64,000 nt of DNA, from assembly GCF_021130785.1 (NCBI RefSeq), contig NC_060213.1, positions 98,448,501 through 98,512,500 of the forward strand. Reading direction: 5' to 3'. Source of the DNA: Homalodisca vitripennis. Taxonomy: Eukaryota > Arthropoda > Insecta > Hemiptera > Cicadellidae. Below, piece by piece: positions 44,906-57,950 of this stretch. A program made the position numbers and the translations under genes. A model generated the notes under the pieces. That model worked only from the letters and a program-made list of their open reading frames with translations. It was not told the origin of the DNA and did not search any database. Within the stretch, counting starts at the first letter, position 1; each line of letters starts with the position of its first letter.

Positions 44906-47900
44906 TACCGATAACAAGAGGGCGAGATACTGTTAAATTCGGATGAGTCACAGCTGCTATGTCACAATCACACTATTTTTAAGGGTAGGACATGTGTAAG
45001 GGGCCAAATCTTCCTAATGAATAATACACGTATCTATGTACACAATGCAGTTTGGTTTTGATAAATAGGATCAAATCTAGCATAAATACTCCTACGATCT
45101 GCAAACACGGGAGCAATTGGAGCGTGACTAAATAGTACCAACTAAATCGGCATTACTGCCAAACCATTAGTACAAGGATTATGCTAAGGCTAGAACACGT
45201 GCTTGGTACTACGTAGCATGTTACATCATAATCACTGAAACCGCAATCATTTAATAGTTTTGTTATTTTACAGTTGTTTTTAATAGTGCATTTGGGAAAT
45301 AAAATTGTTACATTAGAGAAATGTTTTACTAAACCCAAATAAGTAGGAGACAGGTTCATATTTTAGTAATTCGTAGCAGTCACAAAAAAACACGATTATT
45401 AACTGAATATTAACTAAGTTTTTACAAAAAAGAAAAGTGGTTAGTTACTTATTGAAAAATCATTTTACCACAGTTTTTATTTTTAAACACAGGGTCAATC
45501 TGGAAATAGATTTTATATTAGTAAATTAATACGTTATTAATTAAAAAGACTATTTTAAGTTGAAATATTAATAAAACCCAACTAATCATTCAATTTAGGT
45601 ATTATTGGCACTAATATGACTTTAAAAAGTCTACCCATTACTACTCTCATTATTCTGTAAAGAAAATATTTACTGACTATATATTTTGGTTTTTATGATT
45701 TAATATAAGTGTTCCAGTAAAAACAGCACTAGTAATGGAACAATTCATTAAATAAGGAGCATATCATTTCTATTAATTGTCATTCATGTAAAAAAAGACA
45801 TCAAACGTAATAACTGTAAAATTAACTCCAAAGAAGAATGAATTTTCTTAAAGTAAATAGAAAAAAGATTATAAATTAGTAGAAAATGCAATATAAAACT
45901 TTGGCCTCTAGGTGTCTGAGTATTTCTTTATTTTAATAGTACTAATGCTCTCGTCTATATAAAATGTGTATTTTTGATTATAAAATATAAATTACAACCA
46001 AAAAAATTACGAAACTATGTATTAACATATTTCTAATACCATATTATGATGCTACTAGAACTAAATATGAGTGTGAATGTGTTTAATCTTAACAGTGATA
46101 AAAACGTACGTGTATTAAATTCTGTAGAAACAATGGGAGGAAAATCATATAATCGCCCAATTGTTTTGTTCACTCCCAGGAGAAGTGTCGGCAGTGATCC
46201 TGCTGAACCAATAACAGGTCCATTCCCACAGCCGCTGGCAACATTGAAACGCTGTGATGGGACCAAATTTACTACAAAAATGATTCTTACGAAATTTACG
46301 TAGTTACAGTAAATAGTTTGAAATACATTTCTAAAGTTTTGATTCTACTATACAGTGTGTCCAAGTAAGTGATTCACGTTTTAGTCCAGTACGTGTCTAT
46401 GTAGTCTAGTGTAATACAGTAGTTACAATGTGATAAATTATATCATCAAACGCAGAACCCTTTTGCAGGAATGAAGTGTGATGCAAACATTTTTAACTCA
46501 TTGTTGAAAAATTTCATTTCAATAAAACATAATCATCGATTTCATAAGCTATCACAGTGTATCTAATATAATCAATCACATAACTCGATGCATTATACAA
46601 ACATTATTTCCACCCAAAAAGCATAAGCAATCCGAAAAGTTTTATTTTAAATGTATAAAAAACCAAAATTGCACTAAATAGTTTTACATGGTCCAAGTCT
46701 AACTACAGTAGTATCTAATTTAAACTTCCGTAACGGCTAACATTTACTAGGGTAATTAGCCTCTATGTAAGGGCAACTGCTATGAATCCGCATCAATGCG
46801 TCCTCATTTAACTTTGATGATTTGTTTCGTCTGCAGTTACCGGTAAACAGCTAATAGTGAGCTTATTTAACTTGTTAGGTACGAATTCCAGTGTGGACAT
46901 ATATGTTTATGAGTTCAATGATTATATGTAACAGTTATAGTGATAAAAAAAAACACTTGAAATTTTATATATTTCGCTTTAATATTACGAACTATATCAT
47001 ATTTTATAAAGAAAAAGTAATTAAATTTGTAATGTACTTTAAATAACGTTGATAAAATATGTAAATAAATCTTAATTATTATCGGTTTACATTAAAAAGG
47101 TAGGAGTATCGATGAGGTTGCATTACAATTTCTACTCTGTAACACCAAAAACTCTAAAAAATATTAATATCCATTCAAGCGAGAAAGAAAAAAAAGCTTT
47201 AAAACTAAACAAACTCAAAGTAATACAATTCCATTCACTGATATTGAGTGTTTTCCAGCGCTCCTCTTTGCAGTTTTCAAACGTGGTTTTAATGTAATAA
47301 ACACTTCTTAAATAATATGTAATAAAATTTAATTTACATAACAAATTAAATACAATTCTTTTTAGTGAGTTTTGTCATAATCTCGGTAACCTAATATTTT
47401 ACGTTTCAACATAAAATTTTCAGGATATTATGTTAGGGCGATAACTAATTTAATTTTTTTTTCATAATTGCCCAATAATTAGTGCTGTAGTATCATGAAC
47501 TTCCAATAATACTTATATCATATATCACGCAGGACTTTTCAGATACTGATAGCTGTCAAATGGTAGATACATCCAGCGGTAGTATGATCCTATCATATAG
47601 GAGCTACCTGTGCCGATAACTTATAGAGGTGAGGAATAACCAATAGCAGGAAACCTCTATAGACCGAGAATTTTCACAAAGAAAATTGTTCAGTCATTGA
47701 ATAAAATGAAAATGGCTCACTAGTTGTCAGCTCTGCTCCCAGATCTCGGAATCCTCATATGTGATAATGGAAAAACAGGGAGCCGCCTGAGGGTACTCAT
47801 GTATACACAAATGACGTAGTCAAAGGGCAAAGAATATAACTTCACATGCATTAAAAGTATTACTTAGAAATGATTTTTCAAAGCAATTTCAGCTTCTTTA

Positions 47901-48719
47901 ATATTTGAAATTTAAATTATTGTAATTAAAGAAGGTGCTATAATATTGCAGTGTTGTATACACATTCATATTATAGAAAATACCCCAAGGAAAGATTTGG
48001 AAGAAAAGTATATTTTACATGTTACCGTAACTAAAAACCGATTTTGTTATGATTTACAAACAAATTTATTACGCCTTTAATTATTAACTTAGAACACACA
48101 CATGTTATTATGTCGTTCTTTAAGAGACTAAAGCAAATTCTGATAAAGAATTGTTTTTACTGTTACTAATTTTTAATAATAAGGCTTTAAATTGAAGAAA
48201 GCTTGTGTTTTTCTTCATAGTTTTGGTTATTGAAATCCACTAAACCACAAAAAAAAAATACTTTTCTTTTATTCTAATACATGGTTGAATACTAGCCATA
48301 TAGTAAAATATTGTTTCTTATGTGATACAGGTATATGTTTTTTTGTGGTAGACATTTGAAGTGAGATGTTTGGCGTGAGGGAGAGGTCGCTGTGTCCCGG
48401 GTCCAACAAAGATATTCTTTAGAAAAACAAACTATTAATAATGTAAGACTGAAGATGCATTATTATTTTTCACGTATAATTCGTACAACACTGATGGGAC
48501 AGTAACTCTATAAATATTTGCTCTATATACTCTATAATATATAACTTTCTTTGTATAAATATGAAATCGATTTAGTTCCTCGTCACGAAATTGCTTGTGA
48601 GGCCGTGTGTAACTGTTAATATATTTATAAAGAAGAGTATTGACAAGAACAATTTGTAAATTCAATCTAGTTTCGTTAAATGTTAGAAACACATCACAGT
48701 GCAATGATACCCGCACCTA

Positions 48720-49545
48720 GCCTTGCTAGCTATCGGGGTACTGTATACTGCGGTTGCGGCTCAAACCACAACATCCCCTAATGATGTTGATGCACCCTCA
48801 AATGAGTTGGATCATTAATTTGGTTTCTCTACTTAGAGTGTAATGCTAACAACTGAAAATGTCATCAGCTAATATTTATTTTTACTACTCAAACAGTAAG
48901 CGGATTGTATTTTTTTAACAATGATTATTATAGCATTTATCGAAAAGTAAGTAAGATCAAACATTATTGCAAATTATAACGTAGAATTCTAAACATTTTG
49001 TATATCTGAGCTTTAACGTATAATAAATTATATATATAATCGTTAATTTTAAAAACTTAAAATAGTCGTCCACCATCTTGAAAATTTAAGACAAATCCAA
49101 AGAATGAGAATAATAGTAATTTATAAACTCCTAATATATTTTTCAAACATATAATTTTATGTCTATTTAAGGATTCATTTGAGTTAGAATAGTTACTTGA
49201 GTGCGAATGGGCGTCATCTTGAAATGTTTAATGGGTTAAAATTTCATCCAATGTATTAAAAGTACCACCTTTTTAACATTATTATTTTGAAACGGTAGTT
49301 GTCGTGTTTACAATTATTTCCGCAGAGTTTTAAAGTACTTAACTTCGCATTCTCATGTACGTAATAGATTATACCTTATATATCATCAGTCCTTATTCAA
49401 CATTAGAATAGCTACCATTTTGAATCTTACGAGTTACCGAATGATATTAAAGAATTAAAATTGTTATATTAAATTTTAAATCAGTGGAATAAAATTTTGG
49501 CTCGAATAAGATTTACTGCTATATTTAAACTTTTATTTGTGATTT

Positions 49546-49599
<54 letters not shown>

Positions 49600-49850
49600 A
49601 AAATCTTCTAAGAAATATTATAGTACTTATGAATTCTGGGGCTATAGTCTTCTTGAATTACATAAAATTTCTCGAAAATTCTATCATGGAGGTGATTGCA
49701 ATATGAATATTTCTATGTAAAATCTGCCAATATTTATGCCCATAATCACAGTTTTATCACGATTGCTTTCTTTGGACAAGTAGGGCGCGATTTTACATCT
49801 TGATAACATTATAATGCAGTGAATTATATTTGACTTTAGTTCTTATTAGT
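48720..49850 (+). repeat. Diverged third copy (C) of the 3.7-4.7 kb part
   Basis: AATGATGTTGATGCACCCTC near 48779 matches 3760 and 41425. ATCACGATTGCTTTCTTTGG near 49755 matches 4614 and 42267. The order and approximate spacing are conserved while the sequence between has drifted strongly, so this is an older duplication. Confidence 0.6.
49550..49593. repeat. (AT)n microsatellite
   Basis: Uninterrupted alternating A and T. A second, interrupted AT tract follows at about 49868-49922. Confidence 0.95.
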
Positions 49851-52199
49851 TACTTTGAACGACTTATGTATATATATATAAATATATATATATATATAAT
49901 ATATATATAAATATATATATATGGGGGTATCACTGAGAATAACGGTCGGAGTAGTCAGTCAAAATTTCAATGTCAATAACGTATTTTACTCGTCCTCGAG
50001 AACAAAAATACATATCGTTTTAGAGTGTGTAAACTACAAATAACTCTGTTATTTAATTATTGGAAAGTAGGTCTCAATCTGCTTTCATATTTGTGAATTA
50101 TGCTTCTTGGTTTTGAAATTGCTTCTTGATTAGGCTACGTGAGTAAAGGAATCATTATTATATTATTTATTTATTCCTTTATAATTGATAATTCTGTTCC
50201 TTTCCAAGGTCCATTCCATTTGGTCGTGAAATCATGTGTTATTTTTAAATTCGGAAAAAGTTATTTTTATGCTATAGGAAGTTACCACGTGGTATGTAAG
50301 TAGATAGTATTTACATACGTATTTGGGAAGTTATGGTTACGTTATTTTGCTTATTAATTAAATTTATGTTTGGTTTTTTCACTATTTATTCGTTTTTGAA
50401 AAGTTTAGTTCAATTTCTTTAAATCATATTCAAAACATAGTTTTTTTAAATAAACGCACACTGGTAGCGAGATATGCGTGATTAACCCATTGCAATAACC
50501 TCTTTAACCAAATTATATAAGGTTTTATCAATAAAAATAAAAAAATGAATTATAGAACCTTAAAAGTGAAACTCCTGTTCTTGAAAGACAGAAGGAAGTT
50601 ATTGTAGGAAGAATTTACAATTTATATTTGATTTGTCAAGATGTGTTCCATAGCTAGCAGTAATGGCCGGACAAATTCGTGAACAAACCATCTAATCTCA
50701 TCTTTTAGAGATAGCAGCTAATGCTGACCGCGCTGATAACCAGAGGTCCTGTGTCAGGCTGATATGACTTTGTATCCTAGAAGGTCTAAATAAAAAGAAA
50801 TTCTTTTATTTGGATCATATTCCCCTGATTTCTGCATTATTGTTACTTATCGTATCTAAATATGGCTGATGTCAGCAGCAACAAATAAGAGGTTACCTCA
50901 CGATCGTAGCAAGACCACGCAACGCCAGCAAAACAAGAAATATTACTCCGCGCTAGAAAAATAGTTCCGTTTAATGTTTTATAGCTTAGTTATTTGTCAT
51001 TTTCACCCCTAAAAACCCCTTTGTTTTGTTTAGGTGGACTTAAGGTAAAACTCGTCTTTTACTGTTAAAACTGTTAATCTAATAATACCAAAATTTTTGA
51101 TTTACTAAAACGTTTCCCAATACTGATTTAATTTGGATAGGCTTAAATACATAATACATCTGCTTAAAATATAAAAGTATATGTTACAGCCATGAAGAAA
51201 AAAAATTTGACTTTAGACTAGTGAAATACAAATAATAATTACGCAAGTTACCATAGCGTTGTATTATTTCGTCAAGTGTAAATAATTTTGCGTTATTTGC
51301 AATGTAACTTCCCTTTAAATAAAAAATGTCGGTGATCCATGCAAGACTACAGATTGAAAGACATGATTCATTTTAAGTATAGGTAAAACACTCATTTACA
51401 CAAGAATGGAACATGGATTATGAAGTAAATTTTCCCAACGGTACTTTACAACTTTTGTGATATTTCTGAAGAAAATAGCTGTGATATAGCTATAGAAAAC
51501 ACTCACAGGAAAAAAATTTCCTGAATATTGGTTTCTTGTAATCACAATGTAAAGATCGATTTAAGGATAGCCACTACAAGATCCATTTTCAAATGTTAAC
51601 TTTACTGTTCATAATTACGCTAGTTTGTTGAGTGTGTATATACAAGTGATGTTCACAGCAAACAATACAACGTTACTCAATTCATTCTTGTTTAGTAAAC
51701 AGAATATTTTATATCTGATTTTAAGTAAAAAGCTGAATAAACAACCGGATTACTATTTAGTCAACTGTTATCGATTGTAATGCATCAGTTGTGTCAGATC
51801 ATGCAGAAATGTGTGCTCAGTTGGGTTCTAAATATAGCTTTTATCTGAACAGTTAATTTGATTTCAGTTATTTGAACGGAACCATACTGTGTTGTATAAT
51901 GTTCATTAAAGATCAACCCATGGTTGGTTTACTTTGTGATGAAGTATAGTGTTAACTTGTTTATATAAAACCATCATAAATTCATTTCTTTGACATTGAC
52001 GTGTGCTCACTAACTGAACTGCTTGTAACATTTACTATTCCGTCAATCGTGGGAAATCTAACATTACTAATAGTCTGATAAAGGGATAATAATAAAATGA
52101 TTGGAACGTGTATTTATTTTAAAACTTATTTGAGTTACAACAGATGTAGCAAACGTATGTATATTATTACATCTGGCAGATGCAGCAGTACGTTGTTGA

Positions 52200-52295
52200 C
52201 AAGGATCCGACTCTTACAGTTCATTAAAAACAGAAAAAAAAAACATTCATTAGACCCTAAATCAGGCCGACCTAGGAAAGAACAAAATCTTTAGT
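52200..52295 (+). pseudogene. Possible Tc1/mariner transposase trace
   Basis: The frame reads HSLDPKSGRPRKEQN, with the GRPR hinge found between the two helix-turn-helix parts of Tc1/mariner transposases. Flanking frames give no catalytic DDE/D residues. Very weak. Confidence 0.25.
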
Positions 52296-52854
52296 AAACC
52301 TAACACTTGGAAGAAGTTCTACAGAATAAATTATCAAAATCGCATCACAATGGTTGAGAATTTGCAACACGTTACATAGAAAAGAAACATTTTCGTATAA
52401 AATACTAGTAAAGAGTAAAGTATTTTTCTCACGTGGTACAGTTTCCCAATAGCGTGAAAGGCGCGGAAACCTTTCCGCTAGTGACAAAAGAGTGCGACAA
52501 TCACCATTCTTCTGCCAGTCACTACAACTTCCTCTTGACGCTTGACAGATCCCCCGTCTTATACTTTGACTCCTCTACATGTAGAATACATCGTGCTTTA
52601 AATATATCTATGCTAGATAAATTTCCTGATATGAATTTCTAACTATACGATACATAGAATATAACAAATAAGGTAAATGTACGCCTCATCATCGTACTAA
52701 CAAACCGACGAAAACACTGAGAGAAATCCAGTAAAAAAGGATAATTATGAAGTATAAAAGTTTGGAGGACACAGCGAGAGTAGTTATAAGCTGGTGAATT
52801 GGAGCGAAAACGACATGGGCTAGGAGATGAATAAGAACTTGTTCAACACACAAA

Positions 52855-52877
52855 TGTGTATGTGTGTGTGTGTGTGT
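52855..52877. repeat. (TG)n microsatellite
   Basis: Alternating TG run. Confidence 0.9.
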
Positions 52878-54170
52878 TCAAAATTCAAAGATTTCGAAAG
52901 TTTTTTAATAATTAATGGTGAGTGAGTGGAGGCTAAGGCTCCCACAATCTTGAGTTTTTTGAGATGTGTATAAAAGAAGACGAACGAGATGAGGGTGATA
53001 ATTCCGCCTTCAGATTTGGCTGTGCCATGTTAAGACAAAGACAAAAAAATGGCTATAATAAAAGTGAATAAATAAGCATTAATTCACCACTCATACATAT
53101 AAAATATGTAAAACATCCATTACTTTAAATTTCAAATAATTAGAACTTTTGTTTCAGTGGAATGGTTTTCATAAATATTGTTATATACTACAGTTTTGAA
53201 TACTCCAATGAAAGAAATGCATACACAATGTTCGAAAATAGCCTACCGTTATAGGAAGTAATGTGTGTTACTAGGATTAAATAAAATATTTCTTACCAAA
53301 GAAATTGTAATAATGTAACGGGAAATGTATAGTTGGTACCTTAAGAACATTATCTAGTTGTAACAATATGTATCCAGGTTGAATTACCGAAAGGCTTGAG
53401 CCCCTCTTTGATAACCAATATGCCGTTCTTAACAAAACATTAAATGACTAATGCTAAGGGCGAGTTTAACGGTTTGTTCAGACTAAAAGAATGAACAGTT
53501 TTTTTAAATTTTTCTGCTGTTCCAGGTAAATTTAGGTATGTGTGAAGGTACTACTTATTTATTTATACTACAACATTAGTTCTTTACACACTTTCAGTTT
53601 ATAGCAAAAACACCAGGTACTCATGCCTACGCAAAGTAAAAATAAGTCAACCTTACTTTTGTATTGTTTTAAATTTATTATCTTATCGAAATAAAAGTAT
53701 AAAGAAGGTATCTTGCCACGAGTAATGATTTACTCCCGTCGTACCTAGTTCATAAGTTACTAATTAATACTCATTTAGCCCTAACCTTCCTCACCAGGAG
53801 CAATTCTCCTCCGACCAATTTGATTTTATCGTGTTTGTTGCAAAATACGTAGTTAAAGATATGAATTCAAGCAAATTTTACCAGGTTTGCAGAACGAGTA
53901 ATCAGTTACTCGCCTCATGACAACTGATTCTCCAAATGCATAATGAATTACTTATCTTTTTGGCAATAACTTTTACCGATTACCCCCAATCTAACGTAGG
54001 ATATAACGAATTTTTGCTGCTGGGATATGTAAATAATTATCACGTTATTTAAAATGTGTGAAAGAAACTTAGAGCAAACATTTTTTTATTTACACAGTTA
54101 TTTAATATATTTTAGGCCAGATATAAATGGTTTTTATAATTTTGGTTACAATTATAAATACCCATAATAT

Positions 54171-54174
<4 letters not shown>

Positions 54175-54240
<66 letters not shown>
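54175..54240. repeat. (TA)n microsatellite
   Basis: About 30 TA units; it creates a spurious Tyr-Ile frame on the minus strand. Confidence 0.95.
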
Positions 54241-57200
54241 CCAAATATCAACAAAAAAACAGCACACAACACATGAATAGGCAGCTGTATAACAGTAAGG
54301 ACTATTTCTAAAAACAATTATCTCAGCAGCTCTTTGGAATCATTTTCCATAATGTATTAAAACCAGACCTCTCGATGGCATGGATGTATTTTTCAGGAAC
54401 TTAACAAATGTAAAACAACGTAAGAGTAGGTTATAATGCTACTCCTGTCTTCCTGTATTTTAAGCATGACGATGTCATAATAACACACAGACTACAAATC
54501 CGAATACGGGTTCACAACTTACAGTATGTCTGACTTTGGCGTGAAGTATGTGTGAACTTTGTCACCTGTAGGAAAACCTTTTACTGCCAAGTACCTTCAA
54601 CCAGGTAAAAACTGTGGAATAAAAATTTTGGAATTAACACCTTTCTTAATTACGGGTTCATGTTCTTCTCTCACCATCTAATATGTCTTGGTCTCTACAG
54701 GAAATATTGATTGCATGATTTTGATTCAATATAAGATAATTTAATATTCATTTTTAATAAGGCCTGTAGTAAATATTGAAAAATCCTTAGCCAACTCCAA
54801 CATCTTTTTTATTACAGAGTAAAGGAGAAACTAGTCTCCTCATGACTACAATACGGTTTCTCATTATTTCATAAGACATATTAGAGTGTTGTGTTAAACT
54901 TAGTAGAGGCTAACCGGTTTAAATTAAATAACACACCTCGGAAAACTGTGCTGTTAAAGAGGTTTGTGTTGTTCTTTCTTTAATTGAAAACGAAGTGGCA
55001 ACAGAAGACAATCCAATTAAGTCGAAGACATTTGGTGAGTTTACCTAGGGTTAGTAAACTTCCCTTTAGGTTCCGAACTTTGACCTTTTACCACAACACA
55101 TCATCATCCCTTCTCTAATAATATATTAAAAGAAATATAGGAGTGTTTTTGTAGCAATATCATGCATTTTTGTTGCAAATATAGTAATTTAATGTTGTAT
55201 CAGAAACAACCTCAAAAATATGTCCTATATGGGAATGTATCCTTACAAATTTAAAGTTGTAAAAAGAGTGTAGAGAGCTCTCAAACTTCATCAAATGATT
55301 GGTTAATCAACCTTTTAAAATTAAACATGAAAAATTAACAGCCCCTTGTTGATAAGACTTTTGCAAATCTAATATTAGGACAATTTATCAAGAGATAGTT
55401 TACGCCCAAACACAAACTTATCTATAAACATAGCTTATTCCAATAATTTATCGCAAATGTACTGTTTAATGGCCACCAGCAAGGACAAGAAAAAAAATAA
55501 GTAGAAAACCGAAAATAGCGTACCAAAGTAGATTCAAAAATGTGTCAATGTTCTAAAAATTAGGGCAGATTTTTAGAAGAATATTAAAAACAATAACAAA
55601 ACCTTCGTACCTTTGATCGAAATTAATATACCTAGTAAAATGAGAACTGGTTTTATTTATTAAACTGATTCACAAAACGAAATATCGGACAGTATTGTGA
55701 GTTTTACTGTCAACACAAGGACGCTTTGACGATACTACAAAACCAATACCACTAGAAGGCCGCCAACACTTCAACACTGGCGAGGTGAGGGCCCTTAGTC
55801 CAGTTGGGCTTTGTCCTGTCTAAACAAAGTCAAACCGAACACACTCTGCCATCCTCACTTTTTATTTCTCGTATTTTTCCTGATACGCGTTTTTATACCG
55901 AAGAATTTTTATATTTTTTTAAATTTCTAGACCACAAATATATTGAATATATAAATATTCATCAACCATGTGACCACAATTCACACAAATAACGCAATTG
56001 TCACAATTCTAATATTATTAAGGTTAGAATTTAAATTTTAACAGCTGCATGGTCTTAAAAGTTTCGTAGCCGAAATATACTCATAATAAATTTATGTTTA
56101 TAAGCAGTTATTCATCATGTAATGAAATATAAATATGGAAAATATATACAAGTAATATAACGAAAGTAAATTTTTATTTGAAATTTCCAAAATGTACTGC
56201 GTTGAAATATTACAGTACTTTTTGAATCCTCATTCAAATTTAACACCCTTCTTTTAAATTGCCATACAAATACGACTAATTTATTAGTATGAGTTTTCCA
56301 AAATGGTTCAAGTTTTATTAGTCAAAGATTTAAAAATTCTGGAGTAACTTTTTACAAAAGTTAATGTAATTTTTTTCTTCATATTCTTGATGAAATATTT
56401 CAAATAGATTCAATGCTTGGTAATGACCATCCAAACTGTATTTGTAATTTTTGAAATAAACTAATATGAGGACAGGTGCAAATTTAATTGGAGAACATGT
56501 TTAAATGGCAACTTTTATGGATATCCCACATTGTAAGAACATACTTTTATTTCACTATCAGTATTTTCAATTGTGTTGTTTCTTTAAAGTAGTATTTTAT
56601 TTTAATTTATCTTCGAAATTTATCTTAGGGTGTAGGTTGTGACCCTCTATGTGTCCGCACATATCTACTAGTCTTTGAATACGTGAAAAAAATAACTTAA
56701 AAGGGTTTTTTTTTTGCGATATAAATGCTTTTTAAATGAAAATGAAAAAAATAATAATTTTATAAATACTTCTCAAAATGCAATTACATAATTAAAAGGT
56801 GCTATAGGGTACTAAAAAAACAACACACACTCTTACAGAACGATGTTGTATGACAAAGTAATGTAAACCCTACTAGTACATAGTGGATATCCACCTATTA
56901 AGCATGTTGCTGTGTAAAGGTGGTAACAGTTAAGTATAATGTGCAATGTGCCATCAACTCCCAACGAACCCCAAGATACAACCAGAGTCATAAACCCAAG
57001 CGCACTAAATAGACATTAATGTATTGTAAAACATTTTATCGGCCTTAAGGAACAACTATACGCAGTATAAAACTTGGGAAACATACTTCAGATAATAACA
57101 CCGATATATAAAACCAAATAACCAATGTATGTATACCTATATCTATATATACACATACACATATATACATAAATACATATATACAGAAATACACAAACAT

Positions 57201-57796
57201 AAACAAAAAACCTAAAAAGTATCAATGACATAAACATCTGTATAAATCATAAAATATACATTACTTTAAAAAAGAAAAAAATATCAATTAGCATCAGGAG
57301 GAAGCAGTAATAATGACACAGTAGCTATGATCTAGTTATACAAGAGAAAAATATATAAAATGTAAATAGAACTTATAAATAAGAAATGTCCACGTTATCA
57401 TTTGGCAACAGCCAAGCATTCAGGTTTTTAAATAAAGAAAAAATCAGTTGAGGAATAAGATATTGAAATAGTAAAATAGTTTAAATAGTTTTGGAGCAGA
57501 AAATGTATAGAATCGTTTATACGCTTCTATTATTTGAAATGAAATGGGCACGCGGTTAAAATTTTGTAACCTTTCCGAAAATACATTGTTACTCCGTACA
57601 TGCCCTCCACTTTAGAAAAATTCTTAATGTCAAGAAGAGACAGTAATAATGCAAATCAAACTTTACGCTCCCTCCCTCTTCCTTATATGTACAAAACATA
57701 TGTTATATGTGTAACAGGTTTTTGTCCTAAACTCGGGGAAAGTTACGTTACAAAAGCTTTCCATCTCTGTCGTTCTCCACCCATGAATGTATCACT

Positions 57797-57950
57797 TTCC
57801 ACACAGTGAGTAGTTCTTCACACAGTTTTACCGTTTCTTCACATAGTAAATCATTCTTCACTCAGTGAATCGTTCTGCACATTGTTAATAGTTCTCTACA
57901 CAATTCATTGTTATTTACACATTGAATCACCCTTTACACAATCGAAGGGA
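57797..57950. repeat. Degenerate 19-21-bp repeat
   Basis: Seven or eight units of the type TTCACACAGTGAATCGTTC with substitutions; three further related units lie near 58075-58150. Confidence 0.7.

Larger units (their letters stand above)
37700..48367 (+). repeat. Segmental duplication, copy B
   Basis: Direct repeat of 1-13907 (37700 corresponds to 1; 48367 to 13907). Lacks the LINE at 1522-2680, the 4750-9557 block and the Polinton insertion. It has its own insertions at 39633-40308 and 40505-40985 and a different 1.6-kb block at 42411-44030. Confidence 0.9.

Noticed and set aside
46046..46303. 85-codon plus-strand frame in copy B with exon-like wording (GKSYNRPIVLFTPRRS)
   Set aside because: The copy A counterpart near 11560-11815 is frameshifted and has stops, and no family is recognised.
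54102..54317. Minus-strand frame rich in Tyr-Ile
   Set aside because: Produced by the (TA)n microsatellite.
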